A stretch of 64,000 bases of DNA from positions 353,853 to 417,852 of the forward strand of contig NZ_JACAPG010000008.1 of NCBI RefSeq assembly GCF_013385825.1, read 5' to 3'. The position numbers and the translations under genes are program-made. Source of the DNA: Pseudomonas reactans (GTDB lineage: Bacteria > Pseudomonadota > Gammaproteobacteria > Pseudomonadales > Pseudomonadaceae). Each line of letters opens with the position of its first letter. Position 1 is the stretch's first letter. The notes under the pieces were generated by a model. It had not been told where the DNA came from, ran no database searches, and saw only the letters and a program-made list of their open reading frames with translations. Below, one piece after another: positions 32,273 to 41,446 of the stretch.

Positions 32273-34663
32273 ATGGGTTTTCGCTGTCTGCTGGTTATCG
32301 GCTGTTTGTGCCTTGCCTTGATGGCAACTGCCGCCCCTGCGCCCGTCGCGCCCCAGGTACAGCTTAATGCGCAGCAACGCGAATGGCTGGCCCAGCACCC
32401 GGAACTGCGGGTGGGCCTGGTGTTGCAAGCACCCTACGCGCAATACGATCGGCGTTTGCAGCGGCTGTCCGGGGCGAATGTCGAGTTGATGCAGTGGCTA
32501 GCCAAGGCGCTGAATATCGAGCTGACCTGGCGCAATTTCCCCAATCAGGAACAACTGGAAGCCGCCGTGCGTGAGGGCGAAGTGGACATCGCCCCCGGCC
32601 TGCAACAAACCCCAGCGGGTTTGCGCCTCTGGTTGTTCACCGATCCTTACATGCGTGTGCCGCAACACATCGTCGGCATCCGCGAGGGCGGCGGCGCCGT
32701 GGAGCTGGAAAAGCTCGATGAGCAATCCCGCGTCGCCGTGCGCATGCCCAGCGCAGTGGCTGATTACCTGCGCAGTACCTACCCCAGCCTCAATCTGCAA
32801 GGCGTGCCCATGGAGCGTCAGGCCCTGCAATTATTGGTGAGCCAGCAAGCGCGTTATGCGGTGGTGGATGAGGCGCAATTGAGCCGCTTGTCCGGCGAGG
32901 CGGAGTTTGCCGGGCTGGCAGTGGTGGGCGATATCGGCCTGCCGCAATTACTGCGCGTGGCCACGCGGCGGGAATGGCCGGAACTGGCCGGCATCATGGA
33001 AAGTGCCTTGCGTACGATTCCCGCCCGCGACCTCGACCAACTGCACAACCGCTGGCTGCAACCCAAATACCCACGGCTGGCGGAATCCCCTGGCCTGTGG
33101 CAAAACCTCAGCCTGTTGCTGGGGCTGCTGTTGCTCGCCAGCCTGGCGGTGGTGTTCTGGCAACGCCGCCAGCAACGGGTGCTGGAACACGGCCTGTTGG
33201 CCGCGCGGGAAGAAAGCGCTGCCCGCGCTGCCGGTGCCGAGGCCTTGCGACTGACACAGTTTTCCATCGACCAGAGCACCGTCGGTATTCTCTGGGTCAA
33301 CTGGGACAGCCATGTGCGCTACGCCAATCACGCGGCCGAAAGCATGCTCGGCTACGGTCCCGGTGCGCTGATCGAGCGGCCGCTGGTCGAGTTCGATCCC
33401 ACCCTCACCATGGATCGCTGGCTGAATCTGTGGCGACGCGCCCGCGCCAGTGAAGAGGGGCCGCAGAGTTTTGCCACTGACTGCCTGCGGGCGGACGGCA
33501 GCGTGTTGCCTGCGGATGTGTCCTTGAGCTTCCTACGATTTGCCGACGGCGAATACCTGGTGGTTTATCTGAATGACGTCACCGAGCGGCGTCGCGCGTT
33601 GGCGGCCTTGCAGGAGAGTGAGGCACGCCTGCAGGGAATCGCGGCGAACGTGCCGGGGCTGGTGTTCCGCCTGGAGCGCTTGCCGTTGAGCGACGAAATC
33701 GAATTTGCCTACATCAGTGAGGGCAGCGAAAGCTTGGTGGGTTACGCGCCTTCGGTGCTGAGTCGGCCGGAAGTGGGGATTCGCAGCGTGGTGCATCCAG
33801 ACGACCGCGCCAGTTACCTCGGCACGCTGGATCAGGCCACTGACACTGAGAGCAACTGGTTCTGGCAAGGTCGGATTCTTCCGCGCCAGGGCGAGCAGCG
33901 TTGGGCCGAGATCAAGGCGGTCACCCGACGCCTGGAAGACGGCTCGGTGGTGTGGGATGGGATTGTGTGGGACATCAGCGAGAGCAAGCGCATCGAGCTG
34001 GAACTGGATGCCTCCCGTGCGCAACTGCGCGAGTTGTCCGCCCACCTGGAAACCGTACGCGAAGAAGAAAAAGCCCGTATCGCCCGTGAAGTGCACGACG
34101 AACTCGGGCAAATGCTCACCGTGCTCAAGCTTGAAACCTCCATGTGCGAGCTGGCCTACGCGCAACTTGACCCCGGTTTGCACGAGCGCTTGAACAGCAT
34201 GAAGCGTTTGATCGCCCAGTTGTTCCAGTTGGTGCGCGATGTAGCGACGGCCCTGCGCCCGCCGATTCTGGATGCGGGTATCGCTTCGGCCATTGAATGG
34301 CAGGCGCGGCGCTTCGAAGCGCGCACGCAAATTCCCTGCTTGGTGCAGGTTCCGGATAACCTGCCGACCCTCAGCGATGCCAAGGCCATTGGCTTGTTCC
34401 GCATCCTGCAGGAGTCGCTGACCAATGTGATGCGCCATGCCCAGGCGCATACTGTGGAACTGACCCTTGCCCTGGAGGGCACGGACTTGCGCCTGACCAT
34501 CAGCGACGATGGCGTCGGTTTCGTCCAGGCCCAGGGCCGTCCGGTGTCGTTTGGCCTGGTAGGCATGCGCGAGCGCGTGCTGATCATGGGCGGGCAGTTG
34601 AGCCTGGACAGCGAATTGGGGGAAGGCACCACCCTGAGTGTCACGGTGCCGTTGGATGCATAA
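32273..34663 (+). CDS. agtS: AgtS-type sensor histidine kinase with periplasmic binding domain
   Basis: 796 residues: signal peptide (1 to about 22), solute-binding (SBP_bac_3-like) periplasmic domain to about 265, membrane helix 274-298, two PAS/PAC domains (about 320-440 and 455-580), HisKA_3 with phosphorylated His608 (AREVHDELGQML) and a NarL-type ATPase domain (ISDDGVGF, GLVGMRERV). From memory it corresponds to P. aeruginosa PA0600 (AgtS), which with AgtR senses 5-aminovalerate/GABA and N-acetylglucosamine. agtR follows at once, so the pair is complete. Confidence 0.88.
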   Translation: MGFRCLLVIGCLCLALMATAAPAPVAPQVQLNAQQREWLAQHPELRVGLVLQAPYAQYDRRLQRLSGANVELMQWLAKALNIELTWRNFPNQEQLEAAVREGEVDIAPGLQQTPAGLRLWLFTDPYMRVPQHIVGIREGGGAVELEKLDEQSRVAVRMPSAVADYLRSTYPSLNLQGVPMERQALQLLVSQQARYAVVDEAQLSRLSGEAEFAGLAVVGDIGLPQLLRVATRREWPELAGIMESALRTIPARDLDQLHNRWLQPKYPRLAESPGLWQNLSLLLGLLLLASLAVVFWQRRQQRVLEHGLLAAREESAARAAGAEALRLTQFSIDQSTVGILWVNWDSHVRYANHAAESMLGYGPGALIERPLVEFDPTLTMDRWLNLWRRARASEEGPQSFATDCLRADGSVLPADVSLSFLRFADGEYLVVYLNDVTERRRALAALQESEARLQGIAANVPGLVFRLERLPLSDEIEFAYISEGSESLVGYAPSVLSRPEVGIRSVVHPDDRASYLGTLDQATDTESNWFWQGRILPRQGEQRWAEIKAVTRRLEDGSVVWDGIVWDISESKRIELELDASRAQLRELSAHLETVREEEKARIAREVHDELGQMLTVLKLETSMCELAYAQLDPGLHERLNSMKRLIAQLFQLVRDVATALRPPILDAGIASAIEWQARRFEARTQIPCLVQVPDNLPTLSDAKAIGLFRILQESLTNVMRHAQAHTVELTLALEGTDLRLTISDDGVGFVQAQGRPVSFGLVGMRERVLIMGGQLSLDSELGEGTTLSVTVPLDA

Positions 34664-34681
34664 CACCATGAGGAAGTCCCT

Positions 34682-35311
34682 GTGATTCGCGTACTGGTAG
34701 CCGAAGACCACACCATCGTTCGTGAAGGCATCAAGCAATTGATCGGCCTGGCCAAAGACCTGTTGGTGGTGGGGGAGGCCAGCAATGGCGAGCAATTGCT
34801 GGAAACCCTGCGCCACGTGGCCTGCGAGGTGGTGTTGCTGGATATCTCGATGCCCGGCGTCAACGGCCTGGAAGCGATTGCGCGGATCCGTGCGCTGAAC
34901 AATCCGCCGGCAATCCTGGTGCTGTCGATGCACGACGAAGCGCAAATGGCCGCCCGCGCCTTGAAGGTCGGCGCGGCCGGTTACGCCACCAAGGACAGTG
35001 ACCCGGCGCTGTTGCTCACGGCGATCCGCAAGGTGGCGGCCGGCGGGCGTTACATCGACCCGGACCTGGCCGACCGGATGGTCTTCGAAGTCGGCCTCAC
35101 CGATGCCCGCCCGTTGCATTCATTACTGTCCGAGCGCGAGTTCTCGGTGTTCGAACGCCTGGCCCAGGGCGCCAACGTCAACGACATTGCGCAGCAGCTG
35201 GCGCTGAGCAGCAAGACCATCAGCACCCACAAGGCGCGGCTGATGCAAAAGCTCAATATCACCTCTCTGGCGGAGTTGGTGAAGTACGCCATGGAACACA
35301 AGCTGCTCTAG
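34682..35311 (+). CDS. agtR: AgtR-type LuxR/NarL-family response regulator
   Basis: 209 residues. The receiver domain has Asp54 (VVLLDISMPG) as phosphorylation site and the conserved Lys in YATKDSDP; the LuxR-type helix-turn-helix is about 145-205 (SEREFSVFERLAQGANVNDI, then KTISTHKARLMQKL). It starts with GTG 18 bases after agtS. By analogy with PA0601 it should activate agtABCD. Its stop is only five bases from the end of the converging toxin-like gene. Confidence 0.9.
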   Translation: MIRVLVAEDHTIVREGIKQLIGLAKDLLVVGEASNGEQLLETLRHVACEVVLLDISMPGVNGLEAIARIRALNNPPAILVLSMHDEAQMAARALKVGAAGYATKDSDPALLLTAIRKVAAGGRYIDPDLADRMVFEVGLTDARPLHSLLSEREFSVFERLAQGANVNDIAQQLALSSKTISTHKARLMQKLNITSLAELVKYAMEHKLL

Positions 35312-35316
35312 GCGGG

Positions 35317-38300
35317 TCAGGATGCCAGAGGCAAAAACCAGCGCTGCGCCAGCGGTTTGCCGATAAGCCCACGATGTATCTCCACTGCACCTTGGTTACC
35401 TGAAGACTTGGCCAGCAGCGAGTAGTAGCTTTCCTTGCGCTGCTGAATCGATTTCAAATGAGCGATGGAGTAGGACTGCTTCGGTGTGTTGGCATTGGGG
35501 TAGTGGAAATGGGCATACCACAGTGGCTTGCCCTGACGGTCGTTGACGGCGTACTCCTGGATAAAGTCCTTGCGCTCGCCGCGCAGGGCTATACGTTCAC
35601 CCAGTCGGGCCACTTGCACAAGTTTCAACTCGAACAAATAGGCCAGGTTGGCGTGGGTTGGGGGGAGCGCCAACGATATTTGAATGCGCAGCTCCTGGCC
35701 TTTTTTGATCAGCGTTTCGGCCGCCTTTTCCAGCTCATCGAGCAAAGGCTGATCCGATTTTTTTTTCTGCTCCAGCGCCCGCTGAAGCTCCGATGCGAGG
35801 TCGCGATAGCGGCCCGCTTCACGTTGCATGCTTTCCTCGATCTCCACCGGGAAGTGGGATTTCTGAGCGTAGCGCTTCTCTCGCTCCAGGGTTTGAGTGA
35901 GTCCATCCAGTCGCGTACGAGCAGCGCTTTTGATAGTGTTCAGCGGTCGGGTTGCAGGTGCAGGTGGTCTTGTCGCGGTCACTACGCGAACTTCATCCCA
36001 GACGCCATCGTGAAGCGTATAGGTGGCGAGTAACGTCTCGTCCTGTTCGGACCTGATTTCGACTTGCTCAATCGTTGAATTGTTATGCGTGGATTTCAGT
36101 TCCCCAATCAGCGTGCCTTGCTTTCGGGTCTTGATCACTTTTTTCTGCGGTTTTCCTTGCCTCGTCAACGGTTGTTTCACCTGAGGTGCCGGTGTTTGCG
36201 CGTCGGGTTTCAGCTCAACAGCCAGTTGCCGAGTAACGTCTTGGTACAGCGACTCAAGCAGCTTCTGTACTCGGCTGAAGTAAGTTGTGTCGAGCACTTC
36301 GGCATGAATGATTGCTTGACCTTGCAAGGCGTCGACGGCTTGGCCGTAGCGTTCGTCGAGGCTTTCGAGCACATTCAGGCGGTCGGAGGGCGTCAGTTCA
36401 AGCTTATTAAGTTCGGCGTGGGTACGAACCTGGGGGCCAAGCGGATCGAGGATCTCGGAGATTTCAGTTGGGAAGTCCACGAGGTTCTTGAATATCGAAA
36501 ACTTCAAGCTCTGTAATTGGAGATACTTCACCCCCAGCACAGTGGTTTCGTCATCACGGTTTTCGGTGAGACTTTGATAGGTTTCGGCGCCAGGCTGGCC
36601 GAGCTCCCGTAGCTCCAATAGAGAGCGGTCTTGACGCTCAAGGGCTTGTATCTGGCTCTCATTGATCTCGACCAATTGCTCAACGAACTGCCTGTAGCGT
36701 CCGCTATGAGTAAGGATCTGTTGGGCAGCCTCATTGGCGCGATCAAAAAATATCTGGTGCTGCGCACAAAGTGCTTCACGGTCAGCACGTGCAATGAGTG
36801 ATGATTTGCGAGCGTTTTTGGTGACGTTGCCCAAAAAAACTGCCACATGATTGGCGGGTACCGGGATTTGCAAATCGCGGCGTTCCTTGAGTGTGTCCAG
36901 TAGTTGAACGTAGCGTTGAGTCTGAGCGTCTAGGGCACGGCCAAACGCCAGGCGCGTTTGAGCGGTATTCGACGACTCCCAAGCGTGTTGCGCAGCGTCA
37001 GCGGCCGTCTGTAGCATTGTTTGATCGGCGATCAATTGTTGGTAATCAGAGCTCAACTGAGTTTTTCTGGCGAGTTTGCTTGCTCGTAAATCGGCTATTC
37101 GGCTTTTTGGCATTCCACCACGCAGCCGTAGTCTGAAGTCTAAAGACCAATGACCGTCGCGGTCGGATTTGAGTAAGGGGCCCGGCACGTTGGCGTCCGA
37201 GGGGAGTACTACGACGACTGAATCATCCGGGCGCATTTCAACGCGATACCAATGCCCATCCGCCTGTGCGTACCAATTGCCTTGAATTTCGTAAAGCCCT
37301 TTGCCAGGCCCGATTGACACCGGGAGCGGCAAATCATCCGGTTGCGGCACCTGCAGGGCCTGCAGTCGCCTCGCCTGGCTCGGGGTCAGCCGTTCACGGG
37401 CGCTTGAAAACCCGAGTTCGAACGGAACACCCGTAGAACCCAATGCGTCGCCGTCGAGTGAGACGATGCCCTCGAGCACCTCAGGTGGGGTTGGCGTTGG
37501 CCATTGGTCAGGTGGTCGACGTGGCCCTGGCGGCTGCAACGCCTTGGCCTGGATGTTCTCGTCCAGCAACTCGGGTGTTTGTTGAGTGGCCGAAGGGTGT
37601 TGGAGCAACAGCATGCCGACATTCAGCAATAAGTCGACCAATGCCAACTCTCTAGCGATCGGGTCCGGGCTGTTGAGCGCGGGTATATCGTGAAGTGCGC
37701 TGCTGATCAGCGATATCAGCCAACCTGTGAGCATGGCGGGCCCCCGCAATAAGGGCACCAGGAGTGCGCTGAACATCAAGTTGGCACCTTCCATCAATAC
37801 CGCCCAACGGCTCTCGCTGTTGGAGACGGATTCACGATTTGCCTGGTCGACCAATGCACGGGCGCTGGTGCCGTACAAAAACTGCATTAGCTTACCGTTG
37901 GAGAGCAGGAGCGGTAACTCGCTGCTCATTTCGGCAGTGGCGAGAGCGGCAGGCTCGGGGGTCTCAATGGGTGCAAAATCACTGCCGCTGCCGAATCGTA
38001 CGTAGTGGGGCTCAGTGAATCCGCCGTTATCGTAGATGGGCCTCGCCGTGTCGGATAGCCACGTCAGTACACTCGTCTGTAACGCCCCCGGCGTAGCCAG
38101 CGCTTGCAATAACAGCGAGCGCGTGGCGAATTCAAGCAATGGCTCGGCATAGAGGGGGCGATAAAGGAGGTGGGGGCCAACGTTGATGTCTTGCGTTTCG
38201 ATGATAAACATATTGGTGACAAGGTCTGCGGCCGCGCCAGGCGCGCGTACCAAGGCCAGCGAGCGAATGACCACAGCTCGACCGTCGACATAGCGCTCTT

Positions 38301-39978
38301 GAGCATTCTCTCGCACCAGGGCCCAGACGTATTGCAGGCCTTTCTCGGTCAACCCGTTTTGCTTTTTGAGTTTCAGTTCAAGGGCCAGTAACGGCAACTG
38401 TGCTGATGTTTGTTCAGCAAAACGGGCCTCTCGTTGAGCAACCTTTGGGTCGTTACCGAGAAGGTGCTGCTCAAGCATCTCCGGATAGGTCTTGCCGATA
38501 TTCACCCGTTCGATCAGGCCGCCACGGCGGTTGATGTACTCGAGGGTCAGCCAGTGCGGTAATGGCTCTTCATCACGATGTTTAAGTGCCGTGAGGTTCC
38601 CTGGCTGCCCGACCAGGTTATTGATTGCGAGGTCCGTCAGGCTCAGGGTGGTTGTTTGAATAATCCCAACCGTTTCCGGCAGACCCACGGCCTTTATGAA
38701 GGTCAGTTGCAAGTCTTCAGGGTTGAGGTTGCCGACTGTGGTGTGTTCGGCAGTCACCTGATCCAGGTTTGCTTCATCAAGCGCCATTTGTCGTCGCAAC
38801 GCTTTGTTTGTGAAGGTACGGATGTCGTCGATTTCGCTGAGAAATGTGTGACCGTGACTGCGTTTTTTTGCGCTGGCCAGTGCCAGGCTGAGCTGGCGGT
38901 AAGCGATTCGGTCATGGGGGCTGGCCTGTTGCAGCCAGTCGGGCAACAACCCGTGCAAAGTGGTCAACACGGGGTGAGTGGTTCGAGAGGGGCTGTGAAA
39001 GTAATAGCCGGGGTCGGTGATTTGTCGATAAAGCATTTCCAACTGTTCGAAACCCTGAGTCGCTGGAATCTCTAGTGTTTGCAGGTTTTCCAACTGCTGG
39101 TTGAGGAGGGCGGCGGCGTAGCTGTCGAAGATATTGCCGTCAGGTTCGTAACGATTGACCGTGACCTGCGTAACCTCGTGTTCGGCAGCCATTCGCTGAC
39201 CCCAGGTTTGGGTAAAAGCATGCAGTGACGGGAAGCTTTCGCAGCCCCCCGAGGTATTGCACAGCAGGACGCATGTTTGATTATTGACCGAACGAACAAG
39301 CAGTAAGAGTGGGCTCAACTGCCGCGTTACCTGCGTGCCATAGCTGAAAACCAGCTCCGGGCAATAGGCATGTACGGCTTCGCTTGCGAAGGTTCGCAGT
39401 CGTTGTTCCTTGTTCGGGTGGCAGATAAGTTGATTGAGGGTTTCGTGCTCAAGATCACTCAGTTCGTTGTGTTCTATGGAGCCGATACGCAGGTTTTCCA
39501 TCAGTCGGTCGCTGAGCCATTGCCAGCGGCTGTTGCCGGTGTCGGTGGTGGCGCTCCAATAGTCCGCGAGGCTGTTTTGGAGCTCGGCGACTAAGGTCCA
39601 GGACAGTTCGAGGATCATTTGCTTGATCAGCGCCATATCTGGAAAGGTGTGCGGGTTATCCTGACGCCCGTTGGTGATCACGATCAGGTAATTAGTGATC
39701 AGGCGAGGGCTACCCCCATAACCGTCTGGAAAACTCGGCTCTAGGCCGCTGCCCAGAAAACCCTGTAAAAACTCCATGAGTGGTGTTGAGGTCAACGTGT
39801 TTTTTGCGCTTGGGATGCCTACCCAGGTGAGTTCTTGGTTAAGTGGGATCGTTGGGTACTTTCTTAAAATGGCCTCGGTTAACAGCCGCCAAGCTGTGTT
39901 TTCCAGGGTTGGACGTGAGGCAAACTGCGTGCTTATGGAATGCGGCATGGCCTGAGATGCTTGAAGGCTGCTCGTCAT
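35317..39978 (-). CDS. large DUF6543/dermonecrotic-toxin-like protein
   Basis: About 1553 residues, no signal peptide. Its N-terminus (FASRPTLENTAWRLLTEAIL) and the segments GNWYAQADGHWYRVE, WSLDFRLRLRGGMPK and the tail HLKSIQQRKESYYSLLAK are typical of large Pseudomonas proteins annotated with a dermonecrotic toxin domain. A hydrophobic stretch (about 725-765) could insert in a membrane; a coiled-coil region lies at about 1330-1420. No catalytic domain is recognised. GC is lower than in the neighbours. The ATG at 39978 has AAGGA upstream; one at 40002 is weaker. It splits agtSR from agtABCD, which suggests insertion. Target, export route and immunity partner are unknown. Confidence 0.75.
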   Translation of the reverse strand: MTSSLQASQAMPHSISTQFASRPTLENTAWRLLTEAILRKYPTIPLNQELTWVGIPSAKNTLTSTPLMEFLQGFLGSGLEPSFPDGYGGSPRLITNYLIVITNGRQDNPHTFPDMALIKQMILELSWTLVAELQNSLADYWSATTDTGNSRWQWLSDRLMENLRIGSIEHNELSDLEHETLNQLICHPNKEQRLRTFASEAVHAYCPELVFSYGTQVTRQLSPLLLLVRSVNNQTCVLLCNTSGGCESFPSLHAFTQTWGQRMAAEHEVTQVTVNRYEPDGNIFDSYAAALLNQQLENLQTLEIPATQGFEQLEMLYRQITDPGYYFHSPSRTTHPVLTTLHGLLPDWLQQASPHDRIAYRQLSLALASAKKRSHGHTFLSEIDDIRTFTNKALRRQMALDEANLDQVTAEHTTVGNLNPEDLQLTFIKAVGLPETVGIIQTTTLSLTDLAINNLVGQPGNLTALKHRDEEPLPHWLTLEYINRRGGLIERVNIGKTYPEMLEQHLLGNDPKVAQREARFAEQTSAQLPLLALELKLKKQNGLTEKGLQYVWALVRENAQERYVDGRAVVIRSLALVRAPGAAADLVTNMFIIETQDINVGPHLLYRPLYAEPLLEFATRSLLLQALATPGALQTSVLTWLSDTARPIYDNGGFTEPHYVRFGSGSDFAPIETPEPAALATAEMSSELPLLLSNGKLMQFLYGTSARALVDQANRESVSNSESRWAVLMEGANLMFSALLVPLLRGPAMLTGWLISLISSALHDIPALNSPDPIARELALVDLLLNVGMLLLQHPSATQQTPELLDENIQAKALQPPGPRRPPDQWPTPTPPEVLEGIVSLDGDALGSTGVPFELGFSSARERLTPSQARRLQALQVPQPDDLPLPVSIGPGKGLYEIQGNWYAQADGHWYRVEMRPDDSVVVVLPSDANVPGPLLKSDRDGHWSLDFRLRLRGGMPKSRIADLRASKLARKTQLSSDYQQLIADQTMLQTAADAAQHAWESSNTAQTRLAFGRALDAQTQRYVQLLDTLKERRDLQIPVPANHVAVFLGNVTKNARKSSLIARADREALCAQHQIFFDRANEAAQQILTHSGRYRQFVEQLVEINESQIQALERQDRSLLELRELGQPGAETYQSLTENRDDETTVLGVKYLQLQSLKFSIFKNLVDFPTEISEILDPLGPQVRTHAELNKLELTPSDRLNVLESLDERYGQAVDALQGQAIIHAEVLDTTYFSRVQKLLESLYQDVTRQLAVELKPDAQTPAPQVKQPLTRQGKPQKKVIKTRKQGTLIGELKSTHNNSTIEQVEIRSEQDETLLATYTLHDGVWDEVRVVTATRPPAPATRPLNTIKSAARTRLDGLTQTLEREKRYAQKSHFPVEIEESMQREAGRYRDLASELQRALEQKKKSDQPLLDELEKAAETLIKKGQELRIQISLALPPTHANLAYLFELKLVQVARLGERIALRGERKDFIQEYAVNDRQGKPLWYAHFHYPNANTPKQSYSIAHLKSIQQRKESYYSLLAKSSGNQGAVEIHRGLIGKPLAQRWFLPLAS

Positions 39979-40290
39979 GGGAAATCCTTTTTCTTGAACC
40001 ATATGACTGAAGCGCCAAGATAGTGTTTACGTTTTCAAGCGCTGTGGTGATTATCTATCGAAGGCGCTTTCGCCCATTTACGACACGAAGATGAGCGCGT
40101 GTTTGCCAGTTTTGGGCGTCTGCGCGTTCAGTTGGGTGCTGCGCTTACCTAATCACGCCATTCTTGTAGGGCAATCCCTACCCCAAACCTTCCATCCGGC
40201 TGATGCGATTCTCTCCTGGCCCCCGATTTCCGGGGCCTCGCACCTGGACTACGCTTGTCTCACAGCAGTCCAAAACAAAAAGGTGCGGGT
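39979..40290. other. regulatory spacer between the toxin-like gene and agtA
   Basis: About 310 bases between diverging genes. It contains the palindrome at 40166-40181 and, at 40218-40237, a hairpin with arms GGCCCC and GGGGCC just before agtA. A 67-codon frame (40091-40294) has no proper ribosome-binding site and is not called. No clear sigma-70 boxes were found by eye. Confidence 0.6.
40166..40181. promoter_or_regulatory. perfect palindrome upstream of agtA, candidate AgtR operator
   Basis: GTAGGG-CAAT-CCCTAC, six-base arms with a four-base centre, 110 bases before the agtA start. LuxR/NarL-type regulators bind short inverted repeats of this size, and the regulator gene agtR is nearby. Direct match to a known AgtR site cannot be shown here. 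Confidence 0.5.
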
Positions 40291-41403
40291 ATGAGCGAGG
40301 TGGATTCAAATGATGTGCTGGTCAGCTTTCGTGGCGTGCAGAAGAGCTACGACGGCGAGAACCTGATCGTCAAAGACCTCAACCTGGAGATTCGCAAGGG
40401 CGAGTTCCTCACCCTGCTCGGGCCTTCCGGTTCGGGCAAGACCACCAGCCTGATGATGCTCGCCGGCTTTGAAACGCCGACGGCCGGCGAAATCCAGCTA
40501 GCCGGGCGCTCCATCAACAACGTGCCGCCGCATAAGCGCGACATCGGCATGGTGTTCCAGAACTACGCGCTGTTTCCGCACATGACCGTGGCCGAGAACC
40601 TGGCGTTCCCGCTGTCGGTGCGGGGCTTGAGCAAGACCGATATCAGCGAGCGGGTCAAACGCGTGTTGAGCATGGTCCAGCTCGATGCCTTCGCCCAGCG
40701 CTACCCGGCGCAATTGTCCGGTGGTCAGCAACAGCGCGTGGCCTTGGCTCGGGCGCTGGTGTTCGAACCGCAACTGGTGCTGATGGACGAACCCCTCGGC
40801 GCCCTCGACAAGCAACTGCGCGAACACATGCAGATGGAGATCAAGCACCTGCACCAGCGCCTCGGCGTGACCGTGGTGTACGTGACCCACGACCAGGGCG
40901 AGGCGCTGACCATGTCTGATCGGGTGGCGGTGTTCCACCAAGGCGAGATCCAGCAGATCGCCGCGCCGCGCACCCTTTACGAAGAACCGAAGAACACCTT
41001 CGTCGCCAACTTCATCGGCGAGAACAACCGCCTCAACGGCCGCTTGCACAGTCATACCGGCGAGCGCTGCGTGGTTGAGTTGGCGCGCGGTGAGAAGGTC
41101 GAGGCGCTGGCGGTGAATGTCGGCCAGGTCGGCGGTCCGGTGACCCTGTCGGTACGCCCGGAGCGCGTCAGCCTCAATGGTTCCAGCGAATCTTGCGTCA
41201 ACCGCTTCTCTGGGCGGGTGGCGGAATTCATCTACCTGGGCGACCACGTGCGTGTGCGCCTGGAAGTCTGCGGCAAAGCCGATTTTTTTGTGAAACAACC
41301 GATTGCCGAGCTGGACCCAGCCCTGGCGGTCGGCGACGTGGTACCGATTGGCTGGCAAGTCGAGCACGTTCGCGCACTCGACCCACTTCTAGAGGCGAAT
41401 TGA
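40291..41403 (+). CDS. agtA: AgtA, ABC transporter ATPase (polyamine/5-aminovalerate type)
   Basis: 370 residues. Walker A GPSGSGKTT, signature LSGGQQQRVALARAL, Walker B LVLMDEP and the switch His in THDQGEA are intact; a TOBE domain at the C-terminus is typical of the PotA/spermidine group. With agtB-agtD it forms a complete importer. In P. aeruginosa agtABCD (PA0603-PA0606) takes up 5-aminovalerate and GABA. The start at 40291 has AGG seven bases before; the frame extends to 40255 without support. Confidence 0.93.
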   Translation: MSEVDSNDVLVSFRGVQKSYDGENLIVKDLNLEIRKGEFLTLLGPSGSGKTTSLMMLAGFETPTAGEIQLAGRSINNVPPHKRDIGMVFQNYALFPHMTVAENLAFPLSVRGLSKTDISERVKRVLSMVQLDAFAQRYPAQLSGGQQQRVALARALVFEPQLVLMDEPLGALDKQLREHMQMEIKHLHQRLGVTVVYVTHDQGEALTMSDRVAVFHQGEIQQIAAPRTLYEEPKNTFVANFIGENNRLNGRLHSHTGERCVVELARGEKVEALAVNVGQVGGPVTLSVRPERVSLNGSSESCVNRFSGRVAEFIYLGDHVRVRLEVCGKADFFVKQPIAELDPALAVGDVVPIGWQVEHVRALDPLLEAN

Positions 41404-41446
41404 TCGCCCCCTGGCTTCACCAACCCTGCACGTGGAGAGAACAACA

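Noticed and set aside
33533..35119. Open frame of 528 codons opposite agtS and agtR
   Set aside because: Runs across two well-supported genes; composition is that of an antisense frame.
40091..40294. 67-codon frame before agtA
   Set aside because: No usable ribosome-binding site, overlaps the agtA start and runs through the palindrome and hairpin; looks like regulatory DNA.
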